Source: Methylobacterium sp. Leaf465 (GTDB lineage Bacteria; Pseudomonadota; Alphaproteobacteria; Rhizobiales; Beijerinckiaceae). From it: DNA of 64,000 nt. Below, one piece after another: positions 18,001-25,897 of this stretch. The position numbers and the translations under genes were made by a program. The stretch lies in contig NZ_LMRA01000048.1 of assembly GCF_001424705.1 (NCBI RefSeq), forward strand, positions 62,001-126,000. The letters run 5' to 3'. Under the pieces are notes generated by a model. The model was not told where the DNA came from, ran no database searches, and worked only from the letters and a program-made list of their open reading frames with translations. The first letter of the stretch is position 1. The number at the start of each line of letters is the position of its first letter.

Positions 18001-18455
18001 GCGACGAAGCTTCCGCCCGGCGCCTCACGGACGTAGTCGGCGACCTCGAAGCGGTGGCCGACATGGACGAAGCGGGACAGGGTCGTCTCGCGGCTGTCTT
18101 CTGCCCGGGCCGCCAGGGCGAGCCCGGCGGAGACGACGCGCCCCGTGGTCTCGTTCTCGAAGACCAGGACGATCAGTGTCTCGCAGGCTTCACGGGTGGG
18201 GCGTCCGCCCTCGGCCGGATCGCTGATCCAGCCGAGGCAGTAATCCCGCACGGTCCGGGCGCTGCGTCCCGAGGCCGAAGCGTTGAGGGCGAGGCGGCTG
18301 GCATTGTTGCCCGCCAGCACCGTGCCGACCGCATCGAAGATGGTCGACTTGCCGGCCCCCGTAGGTCCCACCAGCGCAGCCGCGCCCCGGATCCGAATCT
18401 GCTCGCGGCGGATCAGGTACCAGTTCGAGAGGACGATATCGGTAAGGCGGTACAC
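15000..18455 (-). CDS. jetC: JetC/MksB-like SMC ATPase (Wadjet-type)
   Basis: This is a large SMC/SbcC-like ATPase of about 1,151 residues, the motor of Wadjet (JetABCD) and MksBEF complexes, which extrude DNA loops. Walker A GPTGAGKS is at 30-37; long charged helices for the coiled-coil arms fill the middle (for example about 290-390 and 640-950); the ABC signature GSGGEAQ is near residue 1020 and Walker B LCLLDEAFSKLD near 1055-1065. The GTG at 18455 gives the family N-terminus YRLTDIVLSNWYLIRREQ; an in-frame GTG at 18584 would add 43 residues of poor quality. It follows jetB but with a 512-base gap. Plasmid defence or chromosome organisation depends on whether a JetD nuclease exists elsewhere. 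Confidence 0.85.
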   Translation of the reverse strand: MYRLTDIVLSNWYLIRREQIRIRGAAALVGPTGAGKSTIFDAVGTVLAGNNASRLALNASASGRSARTVRDYCLGWISDPAEGGRPTREACETLIVLVFENETTGRVVSAGLALAARAEDSRETTLSRFVHVGHRFEVADYVREAPGGSFVAPWAEIAKDLRTRGSTFDEYRASGERFTAELLGNLREGAAVPEPRHFLRTFSNAVAFKPIFDSSAFVRSFVLEPEPLDVARIRQSVETWRRLLETIEELERRLAHLARIVGRYETWAEASLATVLGDLRAADADLRRRIIDTVTARQTLKDVAERLRIARESVATSQGFVREIDGEIAGKKALLAGTAAEGRLAASNAGLAMLARDRRDLAARVAELVGIVLDTGKLAVILGEIRKVSPEAARLVEACARSGLRREANPEETLRSDGPLAALIAGLAGMPPIAAPLERAAEDAALRARALENEAQSRAPAPSAGRGAAPRLSSDVAAFREELSRLGIVATPICELAEIIDPKWGQALEGLLGGAREALVVQPDRLNEAFAHLEARKSQFYRCLLVKTTDTARRRGGRDDEGPLALIETADPHAQAFLGARLGGYDLAPNDAALAHMSRAVAPSGRSTSGMAYSVVRPVQLMMTRGHRGPTAESRQDWEQAVSEARRARAEADVLREAARIGAALARRLSETNLDFAELRAEADAIEGRRRSLTTERESVERAETGVLEAELAELAKERSAYLTELVQVLEPKRDLLLGEEAGLKAKVAASHEAARAALQARRTAYQRWAGGDSMRIRLVRPDAFDPKALATLRAERADLDAKALASHANTGRARAREAAETARTQGRAAERDLAEYCVQWRVENPLGASDVPASFGYGWAKRAHDEVASHELRRYRDQARRAESEMRRLMIEDLLTRLADKFERVRARLEALNERLSSQTFTGQTYAFEAEVDRRYAAVHALATEVARSPDAAQAILPDEGGAIPDGPLAAAIDEITALIAGEESAARLADYRNYFVYEIGMRDRAGNRTTMSNRALRGSGGEAQAPFYVAIAASLASAYYPGDRPGDENPGLGLCLLDEAFSKLDVRNSQALVDLYQAWGLQLLIAAPEDKRTTLTEVMDTIVTVYKSPDLSSVRIEAEHPLEAAKRALAAINPERQGIEGFRITDAAE

Positions 18456-18967
18456 GGCCGGCGCTGACGATCCCGAGTTCGAGAAGACACCCCTCGCATG
18501 AACGCTGAGCGTCCGGGATGCAAGCCGGCGGGGCCGCCGGCCTGGGGACGCGGCACCGCTGGGCGAGAGTCGGGACGATCCCACGCTCCCCGCGCCGCGT
18601 CGCGTCGTGGGTGGCCGCGGAGTTGGGACTGGCGAGGGAGGCGATTAATGCGGCAATCTCCTTCAAGGCGATGTTGCGCTGACTCAGCGAGAGGGGGCGG
18701 TGGACCCGGAAGAACCCGGCGTCCAGGACATCGGCCGGCGCCGTTGGGTCCTCCGAGCGGATCGTCGTTACCGCTCGATCGCGCCTGTTCCGGGCGCATC
18801 CCGCGATGGTCGCGCCGCCGGGCGACCGGAACCGATGCTCGAAGGCTGGAAGCCAGGGGATTGCGAGGACAAGAACGCCCTCGACGCGGTGGGCGATCGA
18901 CTCTCACCCGGGATGCGCAGCCTCCTCGATTTCCTCGGCAAGCGCGTGCGGATCGACGCCTCAGACC
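18456..18967. other. Unresolved stretch between jetB and jetC
   Basis: In intact Wadjet operons these genes usually abut or overlap, but here about 512 bases separate them. The minus strand has an open frame from about 18907 that runs on over the jetC start, with peptide-like stretches such as VLVLAIPWLPAFEHRFRSP and FFRVHRPLSLSQRNIALKEI. It has no proper start and no domain I can name. A plus-strand frame (18700-19071) is equally unconvincing. It may be the remnant of a decayed or inserted gene. Confidence 0.35.
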
Positions 18968-19603
18968 TCACGCCTCCTCGTCGCCGCGCGCAGCCCCCCA
19001 GGCTCGGACCTGATCCATCCAGGCGTCCGGCGACAACACCGCGATCCCGGGCATCACCATCAAGGGTGTGATCTTCTCGACCTTGTCGCGTTCGCCCAGG
19101 CGCAGGGCCCCCTTGCGCGCGAACAGACGGAGGATCTCGGTGAGTCGGGCCTCTTCCGGCGGATCGCTGCGCGTAGCGGTGCGGATCGATTCGACGATGT
19201 CGTCGGTCGTGCATTCCACGACACCCTCGGTGGTCACCCGGTGGGCACGCAGGCCTTCCTCGTAGGCGAGACGCAGGGCGAGCAAGACCAGAGTCTCGTC
19301 CTTGCGCAGGCGCTCGGCCTGGGCATCGTGACGGACGCCCTCGGGCGGAACCCGCAGGCACACCATCTGATCGCGATGCATCACGTCGAACTGGTAGCCG
19401 AGGCACGCGAAGTAGGCTTGGAAGAAGGGCGCGTAGTGCCGTGCGAGCTCATAGGAGCGCCCGATGCCCGGTGTTCCGGCGTAGACGCATTGGCTCTTCA
19501 GGAGGACCTGAAGCGCCCGGGTCAACTCCTCTTCCGAAGGCGCGCGGGCTCCGGGCGGCGGCAAGTCCTCACCGTCGACGATGGCGCGAAACGATTCGAG
19601 CAT
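18968..19603 (-). CDS. jetB: JetB/MksE-like protein (DUF4194)
   Basis: This 211-residue protein matches the DUF4194 family, the KITE-type subunit JetB/MksE that bridges the kleisin and the SMC ATPase. A winged-helix pattern is visible: SEEELTRALQVLLKSQCVY, YELARHYAPFFQAYFACLGYQ, then RKDETLVLLALRLAYEEGLRA and EARLTEILRLFARKGALRL. The ATG at 19603 starts the family-like N-terminus. It lies between the small gene at 19731-20000 and jetC on the same strand. Confidence 0.8.
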   Translation of the reverse strand: MLESFRAIVDGEDLPPPGARAPSEEELTRALQVLLKSQCVYAGTPGIGRSYELARHYAPFFQAYFACLGYQFDVMHRDQMVCLRVPPEGVRHDAQAERLRKDETLVLLALRLAYEEGLRAHRVTTEGVVECTTDDIVESIRTATRSDPPEEARLTEILRLFARKGALRLGERDKVEKITPLMVMPGIAVLSPDAWMDQVRAWGAARGDEEA

Positions 19604-19730
19604 GGCTGGCCTCGCGGTCGCGGGATCTGCCCGCGCCGGCCGGTGTCTCTAGCGCCTCGCGGCGACGCGCGCCAACGGTCGTGGCCGCGAGCGGGTCCGC
19701 GAGAGTGCGACGCCAGTTTCGCGATGTCGT

Positions 19731-20000
19731 TCAAACCGCGACGGCCGGCGTCGCACGAAAGAGCGAGAGGCAGGCCGTGTCGCGGTGCATGCTGAGGATC
19801 GAAGCGCGGTCGAGCGAGGGATTCGCCGCGAGAACGCGCTGGACCTCGGAAACGATCGCCTCGTAGCGGGCCGGATCGTAGTTCGGCTCCAGCGGGCTGA
19901 CCGCAATGTAGGTCTCGACCACCAGGACCCGCTCACAGCGCTCCCGGCCGACTTCCGCGGCAATCCAAGCGGACTTGATCAGGCATTTGGCGCTGGTCAT
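19731..20000 (-). CDS. Hypothetical protein inside the jet operon
   Basis: This 89-residue protein has strongly GC-biased third codon positions and a GGGAG nine bases before its ATG, so it is probably real. It contains ERVLVVETYIAVSPLEPNYD and a helical C-terminal half (YEAIVSEVQRVLAANPSLD). I do not recognise a domain. It sits between jetA (204 bases upstream) and jetB (127 bases downstream), a position not usual for Wadjet operons. Confidence 0.6.
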   Translation of the reverse strand: MTSAKCLIKSAWIAAEVGRERCERVLVVETYIAVSPLEPNYDPARYEAIVSEVQRVLAANPSLDRASILSMHRDTACLSLFRATPAVAV

Positions 20001-20204
20001 GGACGAACGCTCCCGCAGTCTTCTCGAATTTCGCGTCGCATCGCGCGAATGAAATCCAGCGGAGCATGAACCCCTCACAGTATTTTGCCAAGGCCTGGGA
20101 TTAAACCGGGATCATCAATTCAACCGATCGCGACGAACGCCGTTGCGCAGAGAATTCGGCCGTGAAGGCAGCATAGCCGCGACCGGACTCAGACGGCTCC
20201 GGAT

Positions 20205-21593
20205 CTAGCGGCGCAGCGCCGGCGCCCGCTCCAGCAGGAAGTCCGGGCAATCGAGCCAGCCATTCGACACCCGACCCTCCATCCGCGAAAGCCGATAGCG
20301 GCCGCGCAGGCTCCCGTCGAACAGGACGTCGATCTCCCGCAGGCGCTGGAACACGACGAAATCGTCGACGTCGGCGATCCGGATCTGGGAGCCCCGGATG
20401 GTGCGCTCCGGCCCGAGCCGTGCCTCGATGAAGGCCACGATCCGCTCGGGCGTGACCGCGACGCGCTCCCGGAACGCGTCCTTGGCGGCGATGAAGGCTT
20501 CGATGACGGGATCGATCTCGATCTCGGGCAACGGCTCGGATTCGATCGCCGCCCGGCGCAGGCGCGGTGCGTAACAATGCGGCTCGCCGATCGGGGGGCG
20601 GAACAGCGAGACCTGGGGATCGGGCAGGCCGGCGAGGTCGTCATCGCCACCAGCCACCGCGCGCAGGGCCGCGGCCGTGCGCTCGATCCGGTCGGAATCC
20701 CGATGGTCCAGGTAGCGCAGCGTGGCGGCGATCCGGCGCTCGAGCCGGGCGACGATGTCGGCGACCACGTCGAGGTGGCGATCGAGACCCTCGAAGATCG
20801 CCAGGATCTCGGCCAGATCGCCGCGGACGGCGCGCTCGGCCGTCTCCCGGTCGGGCGCCCGCCCCTCCCGGAGACCCGCATCGGTCAGGGCGCGCAGGGT
20901 GAGGGGATCGCGCAGGGCACGGCCGGCCTCGCGCACGATTCCCGACCGGAAGCGGAAAGGATTGAAGCGGGTGTGCAGCGTCCGGTAGTCGCTGACGAGG
21001 TGCCGCGCGACGAACTCCTCGAAGTAGAGGCGCAGGGCGACGCCCTGATCCGCCTCGCGCAGGATGCGCTCCTCGCTCTTGCGCATCGATCCAGCCAGGC
21101 TGCGCAGATGACTGAGGAAGGTACGGGCCGACTTGGCCGCGTTGACCAGGGCCTCGGACCTCTCGGCGGGGTTGGCGATCGCGCTTTCCAGGCTGCCCAG
21201 CACGTCGAGGACGGCACCGCCGTAGGAGCGCCGCTCGCCCCTGTCGAGCCGCGCCAGTTCCTCGATGACCATCCGGGCCTCGGGGTCGAACTCGACCACC
21301 GGAACATAGCGCTCCCGCCGCTCCACCAGCCAGCCGGCATCGAGAAGGCGGCGATAGACGACCGAGCGGCGCTCGCTCGGTTCCACCGTGCCGGAGGCGT
21401 CGTCGTCGATCTCCCGGTCCACGAAATCGGCGGCGAAGTCACCGATCGCCGTCAGAAGTTCGCTCTTGCGCAGGGGTTCGGCGGTGTCCCCGAAGACCCG
21501 ACCGTGCAGGTGCAGCAGGAGCGCCGCATTGAAGGCCCGGCTCGGCGAGGCGAGCGGCTTGAACAGATCGTCGGAGAGGTGTGTGAACAGCAT
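20205..21593 (-). CDS. jetA: JetA/MksF-like kleisin subunit (Wadjet-type)
   Basis: This 462-residue protein resembles the DUF5716-type JetA, the kleisin subunit that closes the SMC ring. It begins MLFTHLSDDLFKPLASPS, a winged-helix N-terminus is followed by helical segments (about 100-260), and the C-terminus (about 400-462) has RIADVDDFVVFQRLREIDVL before a beta-rich end. The longer in-frame start at 21830 adds 79 residues of low-complexity sequence and is rejected. It is the first gene of jetA, hypothetical, jetB, jetC on the minus strand. Confidence 0.78.
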   Translation of the reverse strand: MLFTHLSDDLFKPLASPSRAFNAALLLHLHGRVFGDTAEPLRKSELLTAIGDFAADFVDREIDDDASGTVEPSERRSVVYRRLLDAGWLVERRERYVPVVEFDPEARMVIEELARLDRGERRSYGGAVLDVLGSLESAIANPAERSEALVNAAKSARTFLSHLRSLAGSMRKSEERILREADQGVALRLYFEEFVARHLVSDYRTLHTRFNPFRFRSGIVREAGRALRDPLTLRALTDAGLREGRAPDRETAERAVRGDLAEILAIFEGLDRHLDVVADIVARLERRIAATLRYLDHRDSDRIERTAAALRAVAGGDDDLAGLPDPQVSLFRPPIGEPHCYAPRLRRAAIESEPLPEIEIDPVIEAFIAAKDAFRERVAVTPERIVAFIEARLGPERTIRGSQIRIADVDDFVVFQRLREIDVLFDGSLRGRYRLSRMEGRVSNGWLDCPDFLLERAPALRR

Positions 21594-21745
21594 GGCGAAG
21601 CCGGCAGAGATCAGCCCTGCCCGGCGCGGAGAGTCAAATCGCCGGAGGGGTGGCGCGCGGATCGCCCTGAACTCAGGACGCGAACCGCGCGTTGTCCACC
21701 GGTCGTTCGCTTTCTGCGAAGCCAGTTGTTTTCGTGGAGTTTGCG

Positions 21746-22393
21746 ATGTCTGTCCGCCGCCGGAGCACTCTGCTCCTCGCCCTGTCCGTTCTCGCTCTGC
21801 CGCTGGCGTCCGGGGGGCCGGTCCATGCACAACCGGCCTCGGACGGAACCGGCGCCGGGTTCGCCCAGCCGCAGCCGGGGGCGATGCGGGGATCCAAGAT
21901 GATCGGCCTTCCGGTGGTGGGCATGGACCATGTGCGGGTCGGATCGATCGAGGACGTTCTCATCGGCGACGCCGGGAAGGTCGAGGCGGTGGTGATCGGC
22001 GTCGGCGGCTTCCTCGGAATCGGCGAGAAGCTGGTGGCAATTCCCTACGACTCGCTCGCGTGGAACATGAAGGACGTTCCCCTCACGCGTGGGCCGACCT
22101 CGGTGGTCACGCCCGAGACGAAGCCCAGCACCGAGGCCGCAGCCCGCGTACAGCCCGAGACCATGCCGGGGGCCGACACGACGCGCGAGGTCCTGGGCGC
22201 CGTCCAGAACAAGCACACCGATCAGGTCACGGCGACCACCGGCACGGTCGACGAAAACCGGAAGGCGCCCGCCGATCGCGCCACGGTGCTGGCCGGCGGT
22301 GTGCCCGTCGAGGCCGAGATCCGCATGACCAAGGCACAGCTCAACGCGGCGCCGGCCTTCCAGTACGGAGCGGCCCGCCAGGCCGATAAGTAG
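21746..22393 (+). CDS. Exported PRC-barrel domain protein
   Basis: This 215-residue protein has an N-terminal signal peptide (RRRSTLLLALSVLALPLA, cleavage near VHAQP, about residue 30) and one PRC-barrel domain (about 48-110: GLPVVGMDHVRVGSIEDVLI then KVEAVVIGVGGFLGIGEKLV). The C-terminal half is Thr/Ala/Pro-rich. The ATG at 21746 has GGAG six bases upstream. PRC-barrel proteins with signals are common in this order and are linked to envelope or stress responses; the exact role is unknown. The next small gene follows within 14 bases. Confidence 0.75.
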   Translation: MSVRRRSTLLLALSVLALPLASGGPVHAQPASDGTGAGFAQPQPGAMRGSKMIGLPVVGMDHVRVGSIEDVLIGDAGKVEAVVIGVGGFLGIGEKLVAIPYDSLAWNMKDVPLTRGPTSVVTPETKPSTEAAARVQPETMPGADTTREVLGAVQNKHTDQVTATTGTVDENRKAPADRATVLAGGVPVEAEIRMTKAQLNAAPAFQYGAARQADK

Positions 22394-22407
22394 CCGTGGA
22401 GAGCACG

Positions 22408-22653
22408 ATGACGATGACCCGAACTCTCACCACGAGTGCCTTCCTGTGGACGGCAACGCTCGGAAGTGCGCTCGCCCAGCAGACCAATCCGGCCCCACCG
22501 ATCCCGGAGACGGGACCCGCCGGCTCGAATTCCGCCGCCGCCAACGCGGCGGCGACGAATTTCAACTGGATCTGGCTGAGCCTCGTCATCGCGGTCGTCG
22601 CGCTGGCAGTCTGGTACGTCGCCCGGCGCCGGCAATCGGGAAACATCCGCTGA
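22408..22653 (+). CDS. Small membrane protein
   Basis: This 81-residue protein has an N-terminal signal-like segment (about 8-22, ending SALAQQ), an Asn/Ala/Pro-rich linker and one C-terminal membrane helix (IWLSLVIAVVALAVWYVARRR, about 53-73) with a positive tail that should stay in the cytoplasm. GGAG lies seven bases before the ATG. It is probably cotranscribed with the PRC-barrel gene. No domain is recognised. Confidence 0.6.
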   Translation: MTMTRTLTTSAFLWTATLGSALAQQTNPAPPIPETGPAGSNSAAANAAATNFNWIWLSLVIAVVALAVWYVARRRQSGNIR

Positions 22654-22803
22654 GAGCACAACGCCCGTCGATCCGATCGGCAATTCGTGAACGCCGTTTC
22701 CACGAGAGGGCAACGGCGTTCATCGAACCGACAGCTCACGACGCAGATGCTCTGCCCATTCAGCCGGGCCCGAGGGGCTCAGAAATCGGACGAGGTTCAC
22801 CAC

Positions 22804-23205
22804 ATGACACAATCCAAATTCATCCTCGCCACCTTATCACTTTTTCTCTCAGCCTCAGCGGTGCTGCCGGCCCTTGCGCAGTCTGACGCAGCGATTCAGC
22901 GCCGCGACAACGGGCGAGCGGCTGCGGAGCGCCGCGATCTGAACCGCGCTGAGCAATCGAGCGCCGATGATCGCAGGTCCGTCGGGACGGACCGGGCCAG
23001 GGAATACCATGATGGCGCAGTCTTGCGCCGAGACGAACGGCGCGGAGACCGAGCCGCCATCGCGCGGGATCAGGCGGCCGTCAACCAGGACGGGGCAGGT
23101 CTGCGCAGAGACAATCACGCTGCGGCTGTCGGTCGGAGTGCCGTGAACCGAGATCGTGCCAGGGCCGATCACGGCGCCGCCGTCGTCCGTCGCGATCGGC
23201 GCTGA
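22804..23205 (+). CDS. Exported Arg/Asp-rich hypothetical protein
   Basis: This 133-residue protein has a clear signal peptide (KFILATLSLFLSASAVLPALAQ, cleavage near residue 24). The mature part is built from irregular repeats rich in RRD, RAD and AAV units and has almost no hydrophobic core, so it may be disordered or bind a charged partner. The ATG at 22804 follows a GAGG; the longer frame from 22687 is not needed. A strong hairpin follows the stop. Confidence 0.6.
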   Translation: MTQSKFILATLSLFLSASAVLPALAQSDAAIQRRDNGRAAAERRDLNRAEQSSADDRRSVGTDRAREYHDGAVLRRDERRGDRAAIARDQAAVNQDGAGLRRDNHAAAVGRSAVNRDRARADHGAAVVRRDRR

Positions 23206-23217
23206 TTAGATGAGAGC

Positions 23218-23243
23218 GCCGGGCAATCGCACGATTGCCCGGC
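23218..23243. terminator. Strong GC-rich hairpin after the Arg/Asp-rich gene
   Basis: GCCGGGCAATCG and CGATTGCCCGGC form a perfect 12-bp inverted repeat (23218-23229 and 23232-23243) around two bases. It starts 12 bases after the stop of the gene at 22804-23205. No T-run follows, which is usual for terminators in very GC-rich genomes. Confidence 0.65.
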
Positions 23244-23344
23244 AGATCGATCCGGGAAACCGTCCTGCGGCACCGTTCGGACCGCAGGTGTGACGAGGTG
23301 CGGCCCGGAGGACTCGTCGTTCGTACGAGCGGCGGGTCCAGCGA

Positions 23345-24115
23345 CTACTCAGCGACGCCTTCCACGACGTTCACGAAGCGCGCGCTCAGGCCCTCACACC
23401 CGGGGCACCACGGCGAGCGGTAGAGGCCGTAGGCGAAGAAGCACCCGGCGAAGTTGGCGTAGCCCGTCGGGCCGGCGTAATCGACGATGAGCTTGTCATC
23501 GACTCTCACCTTCAGCAGGCCCTCGCCGCCGGCCCCATCCGCGAAGTCAATGGCGACCGCATAGGAGCGATCCCGCTGCAACGGGACGACGGCCTCCGGT
23601 CCCAGATCGACGTGGCGGCCTTGTTCCTGAGATCCGGCCGTGGGGAAGGTGGCGAGATCGACGTAGAGGACTTCATCCCGAGCGTGAGGGGCCTGCGGCC
23701 TGACCCCGATCGAGAAGGGCGGATTTCGCCAGCGCTCGCCCGGGCTCGGGCGTGCGTTGTATTGGCTGACGATGCACCAATCGTGCGTCATCAGCAGGCC
23801 CGGGAGAACGTTGATCGTGAAACTGGCCCGCATCGTTTTTCCGGGTGGATGAACATCGCGTCGACTTGCGTCGAAGACCGCCATCGCCCGGGCCGGCGCG
23901 TCCCGCAGCCGGCCCGCGTAATGACGCGCTTCATTCGCGGAAAGGTCACCCTTCTGGATGCTGAAGGTTCGCACCCTTCGGCCATCAGACAACTCGTCCC
24001 TGCACGCCCCTCGGGTGACAGGGAGGTCGAACCGCCACGCCGGCAGGATGAACCGGACCCCGTGACCGTCTTCCAGGATCTCCTCGCCGTCGGTGTGCTC
24101 GATGAACTCGGTCAT
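23345..24115 (-). CDS. Polysaccharide-lyase-like protein
   Basis: This 256-residue protein has a beta-rich pattern like the jelly-roll polysaccharide lyases related to heparin lyase I: MRASFTINVLPGLLMTHDWC, VDLATFPTAG, LQRDRSYAVAIDFAD, LLKVRVDDKLIVDYAGP and FFAYGLYRSPW. No signal peptide is apparent, so an exported lyase role is uncertain. I assign the fold with modest confidence and no substrate. The gene stands alone, with a 264-base gap on its 5' side in which I see nothing. Confidence 0.5.
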   Translation of the reverse strand: MTEFIEHTDGEEILEDGHGVRFILPAWRFDLPVTRGACRDELSDGRRVRTFSIQKGDLSANEARHYAGRLRDAPARAMAVFDASRRDVHPPGKTMRASFTINVLPGLLMTHDWCIVSQYNARPSPGERWRNPPFSIGVRPQAPHARDEVLYVDLATFPTAGSQEQGRHVDLGPEAVVPLQRDRSYAVAIDFADGAGGEGLLKVRVDDKLIVDYAGPTGYANFAGCFFAYGLYRSPWCPGCEGLSARFVNVVEGVAE

Positions 24116-24379
24116 GATTCACCGATAGGCCCTGGAGCGAGATGGCGGCAAGGCACTCGACGTGGCGCCGTCCGCATGCCCGCATCGCATCCCGATCGGT
24201 GTCAGGGCGCGCACCCTGCGCGACGCATTCTCGTCGCGCATCGCCGCAGCCGGCAGGCTTGCGGGAGCCGGCGTCACCCGTCTCGAAGAAAAGATCCATG
24301 AACGATTGCCCCGCCCGGAGGGCAGCTCGACCCGACGCTTTCCCCGATAATCCGGCTTCCCCGTACGAAAGCTTCGGCC

Positions 24380-25204
24380 CTACTTGCTCGCGTTGGGGAA
24401 GAACAGCTCCTTGCCCTCGATCTTGTAGCTCGCGATCGCCGCCTGCCCCTCTTGTGAGATCAGCCAGTCGATGAAGGCTTGGCCCTCCTTCGCCTTCACG
24501 TTCGGATGCTTGGCCGGGTTCACCAGCATCACCCCATAGGGATTGAACAGGCGCTTGTCGCCCTCGACGAGAATGGTGAGATCGCCGCGATTCTTGAACG
24601 CGAGCCAGGTCCCGCGGTCAGCCAGGAGGTAAGCGTTCAGGGCCGAAGCGGTGTTGAGGGCCGGTCCCATGCCCTGGCCGATGTCGCGGTACCAGTCGCC
24701 CTTGATGTCCGCGAGATCGACGCCGGCTTCCTTCCAGGTCCGCAACTCCGCACTGTGGGTGCCGGACCGGTCGCCGCGCGAGACGAAGGGAGCCTTGGCC
24801 ACCGCGAGCTTGCCGAAAGCCGCGACCGCGTCGCCCCCACGGACACCGGCCGGGTCGGGTTTCGGTCCGATCAGGACGAAGTCGTTGTACATCACGTCCC
24901 AGCGCTTCGTGGCGAAGCCCTCGGCCAGGAACTTCTCCTCGGCCGGGCGATCATGCACCAGAACCACGTCGGCATCGCCCCGGCGGGCCGCGTCGAGGGC
25001 CTGTCCGGTGCCGAGGGCCACGACCTTCACGGCGATGCCGGACTTCGCCTCGAAGAGCGGCAGCAGGTGCTTGAACAGGCCCGATTGCTCGGTGGACGTG
25101 GTGGAGGCAACGACGATGGAAGCCGGTTCGGCTCGGACGCCGGATGCGGCACCGAGCGCGAACAGGAGGCCGAAGGTCAGGAGGCCGCGGCGAAGGATGT
25201 CCAA
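24380..25204 (-). CDS. tupA: Tungstate ABC transporter substrate-binding protein
   Basis: TupA binds tungstate in the periplasm with very high affinity. The 274-residue protein has a signal peptide (about 1-25, ending GVRAEP). The family oxyanion-binding motif ASTTSTEQSGLFKHLLP is near 33-49, followed by GTGQALDAARRGDADVVLVH and a RGDRSGTHSAE loop (about 142-152). The gene overlaps the ATPase gene by 28 bases. It is the last gene of tupB-tupC-tupA on the minus strand. Tungstate is preferred over molybdate on family grounds. Confidence 0.88.
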   Translation of the reverse strand: MDILRRGLLTFGLLFALGAASGVRAEPASIVVASTTSTEQSGLFKHLLPLFEAKSGIAVKVVALGTGQALDAARRGDADVVLVHDRPAEEKFLAEGFATKRWDVMYNDFVLIGPKPDPAGVRGGDAVAAFGKLAVAKAPFVSRGDRSGTHSAELRTWKEAGVDLADIKGDWYRDIGQGMGPALNTASALNAYLLADRGTWLAFKNRGDLTILVEGDKRLFNPYGVMLVNPAKHPNVKAKEGQAFIDWLISQEGQAAIASYKIEGKELFFPNASK

Positions 25205-25893
25205 GGAAGTTCTCCGGTGATGTAGGCCCGCGTTTCGGGGGCCCGGGGCGAGGTGAGAAGCGTGCGGGTCGGCCCCTGCTCGACGGCCCGCCCTCGGGCA
25301 AGCACGACGACGTCGGCGGCGAGCCGCGTGACCTGTCCGAGATTGTGAGAGACGAGCACCACCTTCGTGCCCTGCCGGGCGATCTCGGCGATCAGGCCCT
25401 CGACGAGTTCGGTGGCGCCCGGATCGAGATTGGCGGTCGGCTCGTCGGCGAGGAGGAGATCGGGTTCGACCGCCCAGGCCCGCGCGAGGGTGAGGCGCTG
25501 CTGCTCGCCGCCGGAGAGGCGGGTCGCCGGCGCCGAAGCCCGGTCGCCGAGGCCGACGCGCGCCAGGGCAGCGTGGGCGCGCCGCGTCCGCTCGGTCCGC
25601 GACAGGCCGAGGGGCGTCAGCGCGAGGGCGACATTGGCGAGCGCGCTGGCCCGCAGGAGAGCCGGGCGCTGGAAGACGAAGGCGCGCCGCACAGGGCCGG
25701 CGGCGACGATCCGCACCGATCCGGCATCGGGTGCGAGCAGGCCGTCGATGACGCGCAGCGTGGCGCTCTTGCCGGCGCCGTTCGGCCCGATCAGCGCCGT
25801 GATGCCGGCGGCGGAAATCCCGGCGCTCAGGCCATCCAGGATAGTGGTGCCGTTCCGGGCGAGCGCGAGGTCGCTGAGTTCGATCGCGGGCAT
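25177..25893 (-). CDS. tupC: Tungstate ABC transporter ATP-binding protein
   Basis: This 238-residue ATPase powers tungstate uptake. Walker A GPNGAGKS is at 36-43, the signature LSGGEQQRL near 123-131 and Walker B LLLADEPTANLD near 144-155. The gene begins four bases after the stop of the permease gene and its end overlaps tupA, so the three are translated together. Confidence 0.87.
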   Translation of the reverse strand: MPAIELSDLALARNGTTILDGLSAGISAAGITALIGPNGAGKSATLRVIDGLLAPDAGSVRIVAAGPVRRAFVFQRPALLRASALANVALALTPLGLSRTERTRRAHAALARVGLGDRASAPATRLSGGEQQRLTLARAWAVEPDLLLADEPTANLDPGATELVEGLIAEIARQGTKVVLVSHNLGQVTRLAADVVVLARGRAVEQGPTRTLLTSPRAPETRAYITGELPWTSFAAAS

Positions 25894-25897
25894 CGGC

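Noticed and set aside
15090..18467. Open frame of over 1,100 codons on the plus strand opposite jetC
   Set aside because: It is the antisense shadow of a GC-rich gene. The minus-strand frame has Walker motifs, the ABC signature and coiled-coil composition; the plus frame has none.
18700..19071. Possible plus-strand small gene opposite the jetB-jetC gap
   Set aside because: Third-position bias is weak, no ribosome site is present and its 3' half is the antisense of jetB.
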